A stretch of 64,000 bases of DNA from contig NZ_CP045997.1 of NCBI RefSeq assembly GCF_010233585.1, positions 9,350,114-9,414,113 on the forward strand. Reading direction: 5' to 3'. How positions within the stretch are numbered: position 1 is the stretch's first letter; every line of letters starts with the position of its first letter. The position numbers and the translations under genes were made by a program. Source of the stretch: Spirosoma endbachense (GTDB lineage: Bacteria; Bacteroidota; Bacteroidia; Cytophagales; Spirosomataceae). A model generated the notes under the pieces. That model ran no database searches. It was not told the origin of the DNA and was given only the letters and a program-made list of their open reading frames with translations. This document shows, one piece after another, positions 1-9,581 of this stretch.

Positions 1-17
1 TGAAAGTCCAGTTATAA
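1..17 (+). CDS. 3' end of a probable SusC-type receptor gene (partial)
   Basis: In one forward frame the first bases read Lys-Val-Gln-Leu then TAA at 15-17, 22 bases before the SusD start. SusC genes almost always lie directly upstream of susD, and their proteins end in a short hydrophobic beta-strand, so this is probably the last codons of the partner receptor. Only a few codons are visible, so the call rests on position. Confidence 0.3.
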
Positions 18-39
18 TTCATTTTTAAGAAGCTGACGA

Positions 40-1770
40 ATGAAAAAACAGATCTATATTTTAACTGTCCTGACTGCGCTGGCAGTAACCGCCTGCCAGG
101 ACCTTAACCGTGACTTCGTCACCACGATTGGGCAAAAAGAGATTGAGCAATCGTTTGGGAATGTACAGGCCTTACTGAATGCTATTTACTCGGACATTCC
201 GGATGGCACCGTTTATATTGGGGGTGCTGCCATGATGGCTTCTGCCACGGATGAATCTGAATTTACGGCCGAGACGAACGTGATTCAAAGTTTCAATACG
301 GGTAGCTGGAATGCCGTCAATAACCCAGACCTGGTTTGGGGTACGTATTATCGTAGTATTCGAAAAGTAAATCAATTTCTGGTATCGACGGGCAAGATCA
401 ACCTCGATCCCTGGAAACTCGACCCGTCGCCGTCGGCCCAGCAGGTGTATCAAACAAACCTGGCGGCCATAAAACGGTGGACCTACGAAGCCCGATTCCT
501 GCGAGCCTATTATTATTTTGAACTGGTGAAACGGTATGGTGGCGTACCGCTCATCAACAAAGCGCTATCACTGGAAGAAGATTTCTCGAAAACACAACGG
601 AATAGCCTGAACGAATGTCTCCAGTTCATAACGGCTGAGTGTGATTCAGCGGCTTCCCAGTTGCCTCTCAATACATCTACGTTGCCTTATGTTGCTGCCA
701 CCGATTTGGGCAGGGTAACAAAACTGACCGCACTATCGCTCAAAAGCCGGGTTCTCCTATATGCGGCCAGTGATTTATTCAATACACCCGCCTGGGCGGG
801 TGGGTATGGCAAACCTGAACTGATTTCGTTACCGGCAGGTGATCGAGTTGCACGGTGGAAAGCAGCTTCTGATGCCGCTAAAGCGGTGATTGACGCAGCC
901 GCATTACCTACACTTGGTGCTTATAAAGCCCTTTTCAATACGTTCAACAACACCGAAATCATCTTCACCCGAAGTAATGCGGCCAGCAATGCATTTGAAA
1001 AAAATAATTCGCCAATCGGCTTCAGTTTAGGGCAGAGTGGCAATACGCCTTCTCAGGATTTAGTGGATGCCTACGAGGTTAAAGTGAATGCGACAACAGC
1101 AGCCAGATTCGACTGGAATAACCCGGCTATGGCAGCTGATCCCTACGCGAACCGGGATCCTCGCTTAGGATTCACCATTGCGGTTAATAATACGCCATTC
1201 GGTACACCAGCCCGCAATGTTCAGTTATGGACGGGAGGGCTTGATGCCAAACCGATTGCGTTTGCCTCCAAAACCGGGTATTATCTCCGAAAATATCAGA
1301 TTGAAAGCCTGAATCTGATCAATGGAAACACAGGTGTACACAGCTGGATTCTTTTCCGATATCCCGAAATCTACCTCAACTACGCTGAAGCGTTAAATGA
1401 ATGGAGTCCGGGAAACGCCGATATCAAGGCATATTATGACCGGGTCAGGAGCCGAACCGGGGTCGCTATGCCGCTTTTACCGGCTGGCTTATCACAGGCG
1501 GATGTACGGGAGAAGATACGGAATGAAAAGCGAGTCGAATTTGCCTTCGAAGATCACCGTTTCTGGGACGTTCGCCGATGGATGCAGGCTCCTACCTACT
1601 TTAACGCGCCCCTTCGGGGAGTAGATATTACCCGAAATGCGGATGGTACGTTTACCTATAAGCCCGTAACCGTTGAAAATCGGGTATTTACGCCAAAAAT
1701 GTATCTGTATCCCATTCCCCAAACCGATATCAATATAGCAGGCGGATTGGCGCAAAATCCGCTCTGGTAA
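40..1770 (+). CDS. SusD/RagB-family glycan-binding outer-membrane lipoprotein
   Basis: This 576-residue protein has a lipoprotein signal: a Lys-Lys n-region, a hydrophobic core, and LAVTAC with the lipid-bearing cysteine near residue 19. The body fits SusD: an N-terminal TPR-like part (WGTYYRSIRKVNQFL; RFLRAYYYFELVKRYGGVPL) and the C-terminal signature FRYPEIYLNYAEALNE followed by IRNEKRVEFAFEDHRFWDVRRW. SusD proteins cap a SusC TonB-dependent channel at the cell surface and hand over oligosaccharides. Its SusC lies off the window to the left. The substrate cannot be read from the sequence, and no obvious glycosidase follows directly. Confidence 0.95.
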   Translation: MKKQIYILTVLTALAVTACQDLNRDFVTTIGQKEIEQSFGNVQALLNAIYSDIPDGTVYIGGAAMMASATDESEFTAETNVIQSFNTGSWNAVNNPDLVWGTYYRSIRKVNQFLVSTGKINLDPWKLDPSPSAQQVYQTNLAAIKRWTYEARFLRAYYYFELVKRYGGVPLINKALSLEEDFSKTQRNSLNECLQFITAECDSAASQLPLNTSTLPYVAATDLGRVTKLTALSLKSRVLLYAASDLFNTPAWAGGYGKPELISLPAGDRVARWKAASDAAKAVIDAAALPTLGAYKALFNTFNNTEIIFTRSNAASNAFEKNNSPIGFSLGQSGNTPSQDLVDAYEVKVNATTAARFDWNNPAMAADPYANRDPRLGFTIAVNNTPFGTPARNVQLWTGGLDAKPIAFASKTGYYLRKYQIESLNLINGNTGVHSWILFRYPEIYLNYAEALNEWSPGNADIKAYYDRVRSRTGVAMPLLPAGLSQADVREKIRNEKRVEFAFEDHRFWDVRRWMQAPTYFNAPLRGVDITRNADGTFTYKPVTVENRVFTPKMYLYPIPQTDINIAGGLAQNPLW

Positions 1771-1924
1771 GAAACTACATGGGCTGGACGTATGTCGTAT
1801 TTCGGCAATACGGTTCTAAAACAAAAGGCTAAGATCGTTCCGTAATTCCCGGCTTTGACTCCTGGCAGAGGGTATCACTTCTTCTGAGTTAGACAAGTTT
1901 GTATCATAGGTTGGTTTCGTAAAC

Positions 1925-1944
1925 GCTTCCTCACTTGAGGAAGC
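1925..1944. promoter_or_regulatory. Perfect 9-bp inverted repeat just before the ketoisomerase-like gene
   Basis: GCTTCCTCA (1925-1933) and TGAGGAAGC (1936-1944) are exact reverse complements with only two bases between them. The repeat ends 20 bases before the ATG at 1965. It could be an operator or a very tight hairpin in the leader. There is no T-run after it, so it is not a standard terminator for the SusD gene. Confidence 0.4.
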
Positions 1945-1964
1945 ACTTTCTTATATGCCTAAAA

Positions 1965-2381
1965 ATGGCTCATCTCCTGTTTTTAAAGCAACATTTATGT
2001 GAACGTGGTGAATTAACGGTCTTTGAACAAATTCTTCCCGGATCGCTGAAACGCATTTATTATATCGCCAACGCGGATGGAGCCATGCGGGGAGGTCATC
2101 GACACCAGAGAGCCTGGCAGGCGCTGGTCTGCATTCAGGGACGGGTGGATGTTCGGGTTGAAACGGCTAAACAAACCCAATGCTATTCACTTGATAAACC
2201 TAATCTATGCCTGATTCTCGAACCCGATGACTGGCACCTTCTGGAAAATTTTCAGGATCTAGCGATCGTGCTGGTCATTTCCAATGAATACTATGACGAG
2301 AAGGATTACATCTACGAGTGTCATTCCGCTGATCCGATCAAAGCGCTACAAAAAGACTCAGTAAGCGCCGGCATAGTCTAA
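1965..2381 (+). CDS. WxcM/FdtA-like cupin, probable dTDP-sugar 3,4-ketoisomerase family
   Basis: The 138-residue protein is a single small cupin of the FdtA/QdtA/WxcM C-terminal type. RIYYIANADGAMRGGHRHQR carries the conserved GxHxH-type segment, followed by a WQALVCIQGRVDV strand and LILEPDDWHLLENF. In characterised members this fold converts dTDP-4-keto-6-deoxyglucose to a 3-keto isomer for surface-sugar synthesis. Length is normal for the family. I chose ATG 1965: the frame opens 30 bases earlier at a TTG, but that lies inside an inverted repeat. No other nucleotide-sugar gene is nearby, so the role here is uncertain. Confidence 0.75.
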   Translation: MAHLLFLKQHLCERGELTVFEQILPGSLKRIYYIANADGAMRGGHRHQRAWQALVCIQGRVDVRVETAKQTQCYSLDKPNLCLILEPDDWHLLENFQDLAIVLVISNEYYDEKDYIYECHSADPIKALQKDSVSAGIV

Positions 2382-2543
2382 CACAGCGGTTTGTTCCCTT
2401 TCCATTTTTCATCTGTTTTCTGTCTGGCTGTCTGCCCCGATAGCCTTTCTGATCAAATCCGGTCAGGTAGGCATTAAATAAGCTAGTTCATACCCATAAA
2501 AATTCCTTGCTCAATCTTTTTCTAACAGTTAAAACACTCAATA

Positions 2544-5500
2544 ATGAAATTGTATTTTTCTGACACGTTTACGCTTGTTCGGCTGAAAATGGTGAAGGCG
2601 AGTACTTCGCTATTTTCTGTTTACCAAACCTTATTAGCCATCTTAATTTTGTCAATTGGCGTTTCGACCCTCAGTGTCGGGCAGTCGCTCTCGGTGAGTA
2701 TGAGTTTTCCTGCGTTCAGAACGTCATTTATTACCGGAACGCCGGTGAATATTCAGGCCACAACATCCACGCCCGCCAGTACGACGGTTACTAAAGTCGA
2801 GTTTTTTCTGGCCACCTTTACTGGTCCGGGAAACAGCAAAGTAACCGTTAAGTTAGGAGAAGATTTGACCGCTCCGTTTTCCTACACTTGGACTATTCCA
2901 GACGGGCAGATATCCTATAATGAACTGAGTCTGAAAGTTACTAACTCTACCGGAGCTACCGCCGTTCAGGGAGGTACGGGCTATAATCGGGTCGATGTGT
3001 ATGCGCCCAACACGGCGAGCAACAAAAAATATTATGTACAGGCTGGGGCGAATCCGGGAACTGCCGGAACGTTGGCGGCCCCTTTCAACACGATTCAACG
3101 GGGCATTGATGCGGCCGCCCCAGGCGATACTATTTTTGTAATGGATGGGACCTACACCAACACAGCAGGAAGTGATGTAGTGGTTATCCGGCGCACCGGG
3201 ACACCAACTAACTGGATAGTTTTTACCAACTATCAGAATGATAAACCTAAGCTTTCATTCAACGGTTATCAGGGTTTTAATTTAGTGGCCGGGGCTGCCT
3301 ATATTAAAATTCAGGGTTTTGAGATCGTAGGTAACAACGCCAACGTAACATTACCACTCGCAACTACCCAACCCGGTAGCTGCGACAATCCAACTGGCAC
3401 GGTCAATCCGGCGTTCAACGGAAACGGCATCAGTGTCAGTGGACGGACCGGAGGTAATGCCCGGCCACATCACATCGTTCTGACCAACAATATTATTCAT
3501 GACTGTGGAGGCGCAGGTATCTCGGCCATCGAGAGCGATTATGTTACGGTCGAGAATAACACGGTTTACAATAATTCATGGTATACCATCTTTGGCACCA
3601 GTGGTATTAGCTTTCTCAATAGCTGGAACTATGATGATAATACCGATACGCCCAAGATGATCATCCGTAATAATATCTGTTATGGTAACAGACTGTTGGT
3701 TAAGTGGATTGCTGCCGGGGTTTGCAGGGGTATTACCGATGGAAACGGTATTATTCTCGATAATAACAATAACCAGTTTGGGACAACAAATCCAAATGGA
3801 GCCTATAACGGTAAATTTCTGATCGAAAATAATATCTGCTACCAGAATGGGGGACGAGGAGTCAATATCAATTATAGCGATAATGCTACCATTCGCAACA
3901 ACACGTTTTACCAGAATGCGGCCAGTCCCGAAATTACGTCTGAGTTTGCTATGCGGTACTCTTCTTCCGTTCGCATCTACAACAATATTTTCTACAGCCG
4001 TTCTGACAAAGCCACTGGCGCTCCTGTCAACTCGCCCAATCTGCTTCAGAGCAATAATCTGACAGTCGGTGGTACAGATACCCCGTTCTTTGCGGGTCCT
4101 CAAAGCCTGACAGGGGTCAATCCGCAATTTGTGGATGTTGCAACCAGTAATTTTCAGCTTGCCGGCACTAGTCCTGCCATCGACGCCGGTAATTCGACTC
4201 CGGGCCAGTTTGCGGTTAAAGACCTTCTTGGCGTAGCTCGTCCGCAGGGAGCGGGAGTGGACATCGGTGCCTACGAATTTCAGGGAACGCCCATCCTTAT
4301 CACCCAGCAACCTGCCAGTAATTCAGCTGTTTGCACAGGTACCAGCGTCAGCGCTTCGGTTTCAATTGCTGGGCAAGTCCAGAGTTATCAGTGGTACAAA
4401 GACGGAGTAGCTTTGACCGGTGTAGCCTCCGCCACAACCGCTACACTGTCGATCTCAGCTGTGACGACTGCCGATCAGGGTAACTACCTGGTCGTTATTT
4501 CGGGTTTCAATAGTTTGACATCCAATGCGTTTAGCTTAACTGTAAATACCGCCCAAACGGTGGGCTTGACGGCCAACGGCAGCCTTAATTGCACCACGCC
4601 AACCGTTACGTTGACCGCTATGTCTGGTGCGAACGTTACGTATAGCTTCAGCAGCGGGGCCGCCCAGATTGGTTCAGGAAACACGGCTACGGTATCTCAG
4701 GCAGGCACCTATTCAGTGCTCGTCACCTCTGCCGAGGGTTGTTCCACATCGGCTACAATCGAAGTATCGGGGAGTTTGATTGCGCCTGACGCGCCCGATG
4801 TTAGCAGCGTGTCGGCCACGCAGGGAACCAGTAATGTCACCCTCACAGTCTCCAACTGTGCCGGTACCCTTAACTGGAACGGTGCGGACGGCAGTAGTTC
4901 GCTGGTCGTTTCAACCTCAGCAGTTGGTGAATTCGTCTACTCGGTAACCTGTAAAGTCGGTGTTTGTGTCAGCCCGGTCACCAGCATCACCGTTAGCGTG
5001 AAAGCACCCCCCGCCACACTAAGCGTATCCTATCGGGATGGGGACAATAACCAGCCAGCTAATAATGTCATTCGGCCGTATCTGAAACTCAATAATGAGG
5101 GTACGATTGCCGTGCCCTACAGCGACATTACCATCCGGTACTGGCTAACGGTAGAAGACTTTTCACCCCTGACCAATCTGTCAGTGTATTGGGCACAACT
5201 GGGTACCAGCAAAGTCCGTATGACGTATGTGCCATTGGCTCAACCGCGTCAGGGGGCCTTTGGCTATATCGAATACAGCTTCGATGCCTCAGCAGGAACG
5301 CTGGGCGCAGGCAGTAATTCCGGAGAAATTCAGACTGGCATCGGCAAGCAAAACTGGACGAATCTGACTGAAACAAACGATTACTCGTTTGCTCCGAATG
5401 ATACCTATACAAAAACCGACCGGATCACGATCTATAAAAATGGAGAGCTGGTCGGGGGCGTTGAACCAGTTTCTATCGCCCCAGTTACGTCCTTGAAGGT

Positions 5501-6236
5501 CTATTCGGAGAATAAGAACAGTAGCCAGACTACGAACCAAATCAGCACGTATCTGAAAGTAGTCAATGAAGGTAATTCGCCGGTCGATTACAGCCAGGTA
5601 ACGGTTCGCTACTGGTTCAGCGCCGAAGGAACCAACTCATTGATATACAATCTGGATTATGCCGAATTGGGCAATGGGAACACGGCTGGCGCTCCAGTCA
5701 AAAGCAAGTTTGTCAAGGAGAATCGGGCTGGCACCGATACATATCTGGAGCTGAGCTTCGCCCCGACATTAGGCCAGTTGAATCCCTTAAGCTCAACGGG
5801 GCTAATTCAGCAGCGAATCAACAAATCAGACTGGTCGAACTTTAACGAAGCAAACGATTACTCATACAAACCGGTTGCTGCACTGGCGGAGAACACCCAC
5901 ATCACAGCTTATATAAACGGTTCGCTGGTATATGGGCAGGAGCCGGGTCCGACTGGGGCTCGGGTAGGGGCGGAGCCATCAGGATTACGAGTGGTGGTGC
6001 TGGGCAACCCGATACAGGGAGATGTAGTAAGCATCAAAGTAACGGGTGTTGAAGGTCAGACCCTGCGCGCTGAACTAATCGACAAGGGAGGTCAACTGAT
6101 TACAAATCATCGGGTCGAGCAGGCTGGTTCGTCGGAGCATATCCGATTGCCGGTTGGTCAGACTGCGGCTGGAGTACTGTTGCTCCGGATTAGCACATTG
6201 ACGGAGAATCAGACGATTAAAGTAGTAAAACCGTAG
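2544..6236 (+). CDS. Large secreted beta-helix protein with Ig-like, two CBM3-like and T9SS sorting domains
   Basis: The 1230-residue protein starts with a basic stretch and a hydrophobic signal segment (about residues 20-48). Next come an Ig-like region (about 50-145) and a right-handed parallel beta-helix (about 155-575) rich in Asn ladders such as IRNNICYGN and IENNICYQNGG, closing with AIDAGN and VDIGAYEF, as in choice-of-anchor-Q proteins. A further Ig-like domain follows, then two tandem CBM3-like modules (about 826-975 and 983-1130) that share ITIRYW/VTVRYWF and NDYS motifs. The last 85 residues look like a type-IX secretion sorting domain. It is probably a secreted or surface polysaccharide-binding protein, possibly a lyase. 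CBM3 suggests cellulose or a similar crystalline glycan. No catalytic residue is assignable. Confidence 0.85.
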   Translation: MKLYFSDTFTLVRLKMVKASTSLFSVYQTLLAILILSIGVSTLSVGQSLSVSMSFPAFRTSFITGTPVNIQATTSTPASTTVTKVEFFLATFTGPGNSKVTVKLGEDLTAPFSYTWTIPDGQISYNELSLKVTNSTGATAVQGGTGYNRVDVYAPNTASNKKYYVQAGANPGTAGTLAAPFNTIQRGIDAAAPGDTIFVMDGTYTNTAGSDVVVIRRTGTPTNWIVFTNYQNDKPKLSFNGYQGFNLVAGAAYIKIQGFEIVGNNANVTLPLATTQPGSCDNPTGTVNPAFNGNGISVSGRTGGNARPHHIVLTNNIIHDCGGAGISAIESDYVTVENNTVYNNSWYTIFGTSGISFLNSWNYDDNTDTPKMIIRNNICYGNRLLVKWIAAGVCRGITDGNGIILDNNNNQFGTTNPNGAYNGKFLIENNICYQNGGRGVNINYSDNATIRNNTFYQNAASPEITSEFAMRYSSSVRIYNNIFYSRSDKATGAPVNSPNLLQSNNLTVGGTDTPFFAGPQSLTGVNPQFVDVATSNFQLAGTSPAIDAGNSTPGQFAVKDLLGVARPQGAGVDIGAYEFQGTPILITQQPASNSAVCTGTSVSASVSIAGQVQSYQWYKDGVALTGVASATTATLSISAVTTADQGNYLVVISGFNSLTSNAFSLTVNTAQTVGLTANGSLNCTTPTVTLTAMSGANVTYSFSSGAAQIGSGNTATVSQAGTYSVLVTSAEGCSTSATIEVSGSLIAPDAPDVSSVSATQGTSNVTLTVSNCAGTLNWNGADGSSSLVVSTSAVGEFVYSVTCKVGVCVSPVTSITVSVKAPPATLSVSYRDGDNNQPANNVIRPYLKLNNEGTIAVPYSDITIRYWLTVEDFSPLTNLSVYWAQLGTSKVRMTYVPLAQPRQGAFGYIEYSFDASAGTLGAGSNSGEIQTGIGKQNWTNLTETNDYSFAPNDTYTKTDRITIYKNGELVGGVEPVSIAPVTSLKVYSENKNSSQTTNQISTYLKVVNEGNSPVDYSQVTVRYWFSAEGTNSLIYNLDYAELGNGNTAGAPVKSKFVKENRAGTDTYLELSFAPTLGQLNPLSSTGLIQQRINKSDWSNFNEANDYSYKPVAALAENTHITAYINGSLVYGQEPGPTGARVGAEPSGLRVVVLGNPIQGDVVSIKVTGVEGQTLRAELIDKGGQLITNHRVEQAGSSEHIRLPVGQTAAGVLLLRISTLTENQTIKVVKP

Positions 6237-6247
6237 AAACCGGCGAA

Positions 6248-6288
6248 ACCCGAGTTGTTCGTTGTTTTGGAAAGCGAACAACTCGGGT
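6248..6288 (+). terminator. Strong hairpin terminator after the beta-helix gene
   Basis: ACCCGAGTTGTTCG (6248-6261) pairs perfectly with CGAACAACTCGGGT (6275-6288) around a 13-base loop, starting 11 bases after the stop codon. No long T-run follows, which is common in Bacteroidota. It separates the beta-helix gene from the sugar module that follows. Confidence 0.75.
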
Positions 6289-6386
6289 CTGCTTCCCTAC
6301 AATAACCCTTACCTTCATTTTGTCGGCTGGCAGGATGAAGGCATAAGTTGGGTAGCGCTGCCGGGTCTACTCAAACTGAACACAGT

Positions 6387-7316
6387 ATGATACAATTTTT
6401 TAGTTGGTTACTCCTGCTTTGTTGCACAACTGGCTTCGCGCAGAAGCAAAAAGTATGGCTCGACGCTGACACCGGTAATGAAACCGATGATGTATATGCC
6501 ATTGTGCGGTTACTGGCTGAGCCTTCCATTGACGTAGTAGGACTAAGCTCAGCTCATTTCAACAATGCCGATCTGATTGCTTTTGACAAGTGGAATCAAT
6601 ACTTAACGAAGGGAATTAAAACCGTAGCGATCAGTCAGCATCTCAACGAAGAAATTCTGCGGGCAATGCATAAAGAGTCCATTCCCCATCCGCTCGGTGC
6701 CGATCGCCAGATCGGACGGGCGTGGGGTGGTAATGAACCCCGACCATCGGATGTCACAACCAAGCTGATCCGCACAGTCAAAATGTTAAAACAAGGTGAA
6801 ACGCTGGATGTGATCTGCCTGGGAGCATTGACCAATATAGCCTCAGCCATACTCCTTGATTCCTCAATTCTTCCCCAGATCAGGTGGTTCGCGTTGGGTG
6901 CAAAGTACTATAGCCAGACCAACGCATGGAGTAAAAATGAATTTAATATCCGGAACGACCTGAATGCTTTCGACTATTTGCTGGATAATCCTAAGGTAGA
7001 TCTCACCTTAATGCCTATTGATGCCGCTTTGCCATTTCGTTTCGCTCGGGATACAATCTATCAGAGAATCGATGATAAAGTTCTGACCCAGCGACTTCTT
7101 AAACAGCGCTGGCAGGAAACAAATCCACAGGATAATGTGCGTACGCTCTGGGACCTGGCTTTGGTAGAGGCTTATTTACGGCCCCAAAACGCAACAGTCG
7201 TGGAGGTATCAACGCCCCCTGAAAACACAAAGCGGCTCATAAAAACCTATCGCAAACTCGACGTAAAAGCATTATCGGATGATTTTTGGCGTGTTGTCAG
7301 GCAATTGGGGAATTGA
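6387..7316 (+). CDS. Secreted nucleoside-hydrolase-like protein (IunH superfamily)
   Basis: The 309-residue protein begins with a signal peptide (MIQFFSWLLLLCCTTGFAQ); I therefore chose ATG 6387 over an upstream ATG at 6348 that would place 13 unrelated residues before it. The N-terminal calcium/ribose-binding motif reads DADTGNETDD (residues 26-35), two residues longer than the canonical DxDxGxDD of purine/pyrimidine nucleosidases. The middle LDVICLGALTNIA and the C-terminal TLWDLALVEAYL fit the fold. Such long-motif homologues occur in sugar-degradation clusters, so the substrate may not be a nucleoside. It is followed 26 bases later by DUF1080 and then Gfo/Idh genes, probably as one operon. 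Confidence 0.8.
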   Translation: MIQFFSWLLLLCCTTGFAQKQKVWLDADTGNETDDVYAIVRLLAEPSIDVVGLSSAHFNNADLIAFDKWNQYLTKGIKTVAISQHLNEEILRAMHKESIPHPLGADRQIGRAWGGNEPRPSDVTTKLIRTVKMLKQGETLDVICLGALTNIASAILLDSSILPQIRWFALGAKYYSQTNAWSKNEFNIRNDLNAFDYLLDNPKVDLTLMPIDAALPFRFARDTIYQRIDDKVLTQRLLKQRWQETNPQDNVRTLWDLALVEAYLRPQNATVVEVSTPPENTKRLIKTYRKLDVKALSDDFWRVVRQLGN

Positions 7317-7342
7317 TAAGTAGACCGCTAATTCTAAACTTT

Positions 7343-8089
7343 ATGACAAGACAATTACTCTTGACAACAGTATACATGCTGGCTGGTTTGGCTAATCTGG
7401 CAACGGCACAGGAGTCACCCAATATACTAACTGATGTTGAAAAACAAAACGGCTGGAAACTACTGTTCGATGGAGTTAGCCCGGCAGGCTGGAAAAGTGC
7501 CTATACCGATAATTTTCCAGTAACAGGCTGGACTTTAAAAGATGGTACAATCGGGGTGGCGGAAAGGGGTGGACATGAACATATCGTTGGGGGCGACATC
7601 GTGACGAAAGACCAGTTCAGCGCGTTTGATTTAAGCTTCGAGTTCAACTTAGCGCCTGGCGGTAACAGTGGGCTGAAGTATTTCGTGACCCGTTCCGAAT
7701 GCGAAAAAGGGTCGATTATTGGGCTGGAATATCAGATTCTGGACGATAAACTACACCCCGACGCCAAACAGGGCCGTGATGGCAACCGGACGCAGGCGTC
7801 GCTCTATGACCTGATAAAAGCCAATAAGCAGACGGGGGGTGAGAACCCACCAGGTCAGTGGAATACGGGCCGGATTGTTGTATATGCCAACAACCATGTC
7901 GAGCATTACCTGAACGGAGTAAAAGTCCTTGAGTACGACCGTGGTTCACCCGCCTTTCGGGGGTTAGTTGCCAACAGTAAATACAAAGGCTTTGCCAACT
8001 TTGGTGAAGCGCCCAAAGGGCGGATCATGTTGCAGGACCACGGCAATGCCGTGAACTTCCGCAGTATTAAAATCAGAGAGATCAACTAA
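7343..8089 (+). CDS. Secreted DUF1080 protein, 3-keto-disaccharide hydrolase family
   Basis: The 248-residue protein has a signal peptide ending near ATAQ and the DUF1080 (3-keto-disaccharide hydrolase) signature: GWKLLFDGVSPAGWK, DFxxxxEFNLAPGGNSGLKY, GLEYQILDD, and a C-terminal LQDHGNAVNFRSIKIREI. Concanavalin-like domains of this family cleave glycosides after the sugar has been oxidised to a 3-keto form. ATG 7343 gives a proper signal peptide. The Gfo/Idh oxidoreductase 23 bases downstream is the expected oxidation partner. A homologue lies at 34297-35046. Confidence 0.88.
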   Translation: MTRQLLLTTVYMLAGLANLATAQESPNILTDVEKQNGWKLLFDGVSPAGWKSAYTDNFPVTGWTLKDGTIGVAERGGHEHIVGGDIVTKDQFSAFDLSFEFNLAPGGNSGLKYFVTRSECEKGSIIGLEYQILDDKLHPDAKQGRDGNRTQASLYDLIKANKQTGGENPPGQWNTGRIVVYANNHVEHYLNGVKVLEYDRGSPAFRGLVANSKYKGFANFGEAPKGRIMLQDHGNAVNFRSIKIREIN

Positions 8090-8112
8090 TTTTTTCGTAA
8101 AAACTCAATCCT

Positions 8113-9429
8113 ATGGATCGTCGGAAATTTATTAAGCATACGGCTGTGGCTACGGCAAGTACCACTATTTTGAACTTCCCCATATATGGTAAAAACGCGC
8201 CAAGCAATAAAGCTGTCGTAGCCGTAATGGGCGTCAACAGCCGGGGTGCCTATCATGCCAAATCGTTTTCCAAACTACCGAACGTGGAGGTCGCCTATCT
8301 CTGCGATGTGGAAGACAAAGCCATCAAAAACGGTCTGGACGCCGTTAAAGACGCCAGCCGTCAACCCGCCATCATCAAGGACATTCGCGAGCTAGTCACT
8401 AAAAAAGATTTCGATGCGCTACTAATTGCCGCCCCTGACCATTGGCACGCTCCAGCGGCTCTGCTAGGTGTTGCCAACGGCAAGCATGTGTACGTAGAAA
8501 AACCCTGCGGTCAGAATCCCTACGAAAGTGAAATGCTGGTTCAGGCCCGCGATAAATACGGCAAACTCATTCAGGTCGGTAGCCAGCGCCGGTCGTTTCC
8601 AACGCTGATCGAAGCCGTACAGGAAGTGCGAGCTGGAGCAATTGGTAACCCGTATTTTGCCAAAGCCTGGTACACCAATTCCCGCAAATCCATTGGGATC
8701 GGCAAGAAAGTAGCCGTGCCCTCGACATTGGATTTTAACCTCTGGCAAGGCCCCGCTCCGCGCCAGGATTACCGCGACAATTTGGTGCATTATAATTGGC
8801 ACTGGTTCTGGAACTGGGGTACGGGTGAAGCCTGCAACAATGGCAACCATGAAATTGACTGCTGCCGATGGTTTATGGGCGTCGATTTCCCCTCGAAAGT
8901 AACATCGTCAGGTGGGCGGTATGCCTATAAAGATGACTGGCAGACACCAGATACGCAAGTGGCTACGTTTGAGTTTGACAACGGGAAAGCCATCACCTGG
9001 GAAGGACGCAGCTGCAGTTCATACCCGATTGATGGGAGCGGTCGGGGCTTTATTATTTATGGCGACAAAGGGACACTAGTCAATAAAGGAGGTGGCGATT
9101 ACCAGATTTATGACGATAAAAACAAGCTCGTCAAGGAAATCAAACCCAGCACAAAACTCGACCCTAACAACACTATTAGCGCAACCGGCGATCTGGAACT
9201 GACGCACTTTACCAATTTCGTGGAAACCATCCGGGAGAATACGAAACTAACAGCGCCGATTGAAGAGGGCCATAAGAGTGTGCTGCTTTGCCACCTGGCC
9301 AATATTTCCCAACGTACCGGCTCAACACTGCATTGTGACACGACTAATGGACACATTAAGGACAACAAAGCCGCTACGCAACTCTGGAAACGGGAGTATG
9401 AAAAAGGCTGGGAAATGCGGGTTTCGTAA
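8113..9429 (+). CDS. Tat-exported Gfo/Idh/MocA-family sugar oxidoreductase
   Basis: The 438-residue protein starts MDRRKFIKHTAVATASTTIL, a twin-arginine signal. The NAD(P)-binding Rossmann fold follows (VAVMGVNSRGAYHAKSF), then the family's EKPCGQN motif around the catalytic lysine, and an active-site NGNHEIDCCRWFMG stretch. Tat export implies a folded, cofactor-loaded enzyme in the periplasm. Next to a secreted DUF1080 protein, it probably oxidises position 3 of a sugar, either to prime glycoside cleavage or to reduce a released keto-sugar. The substrate is unknown. Confidence 0.88.
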   Translation: MDRRKFIKHTAVATASTTILNFPIYGKNAPSNKAVVAVMGVNSRGAYHAKSFSKLPNVEVAYLCDVEDKAIKNGLDAVKDASRQPAIIKDIRELVTKKDFDALLIAAPDHWHAPAALLGVANGKHVYVEKPCGQNPYESEMLVQARDKYGKLIQVGSQRRSFPTLIEAVQEVRAGAIGNPYFAKAWYTNSRKSIGIGKKVAVPSTLDFNLWQGPAPRQDYRDNLVHYNWHWFWNWGTGEACNNGNHEIDCCRWFMGVDFPSKVTSSGGRYAYKDDWQTPDTQVATFEFDNGKAITWEGRSCSSYPIDGSGRGFIIYGDKGTLVNKGGGDYQIYDDKNKLVKEIKPSTKLDPNNTISATGDLELTHFTNFVETIRENTKLTAPIEEGHKSVLLCHLANISQRTGSTLHCDTTNGHIKDNKAATQLWKREYEKGWEMRVS

Positions 9430-9581
9430 ATTATTTTCTGGCAGGATTCAGCAAATCCAGGCCTGAGCCGTATTGTTATCCGGCTATTGACGCCCGCAAA
9501 TACAATCGGAAATCTTCGTATTGTAGCCATACCTGGCAGTGTATTTGAAAGCCGGTAGCGGTGAGGGCTAACCTTGTCCGG

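Noticed and set aside
3576..4310. 244-codon minus frame inside the beta-helix gene
   Set aside because: It is the antisense shadow of the Asn-rich repeats and lacks any family feature; the + strand gene is clear.
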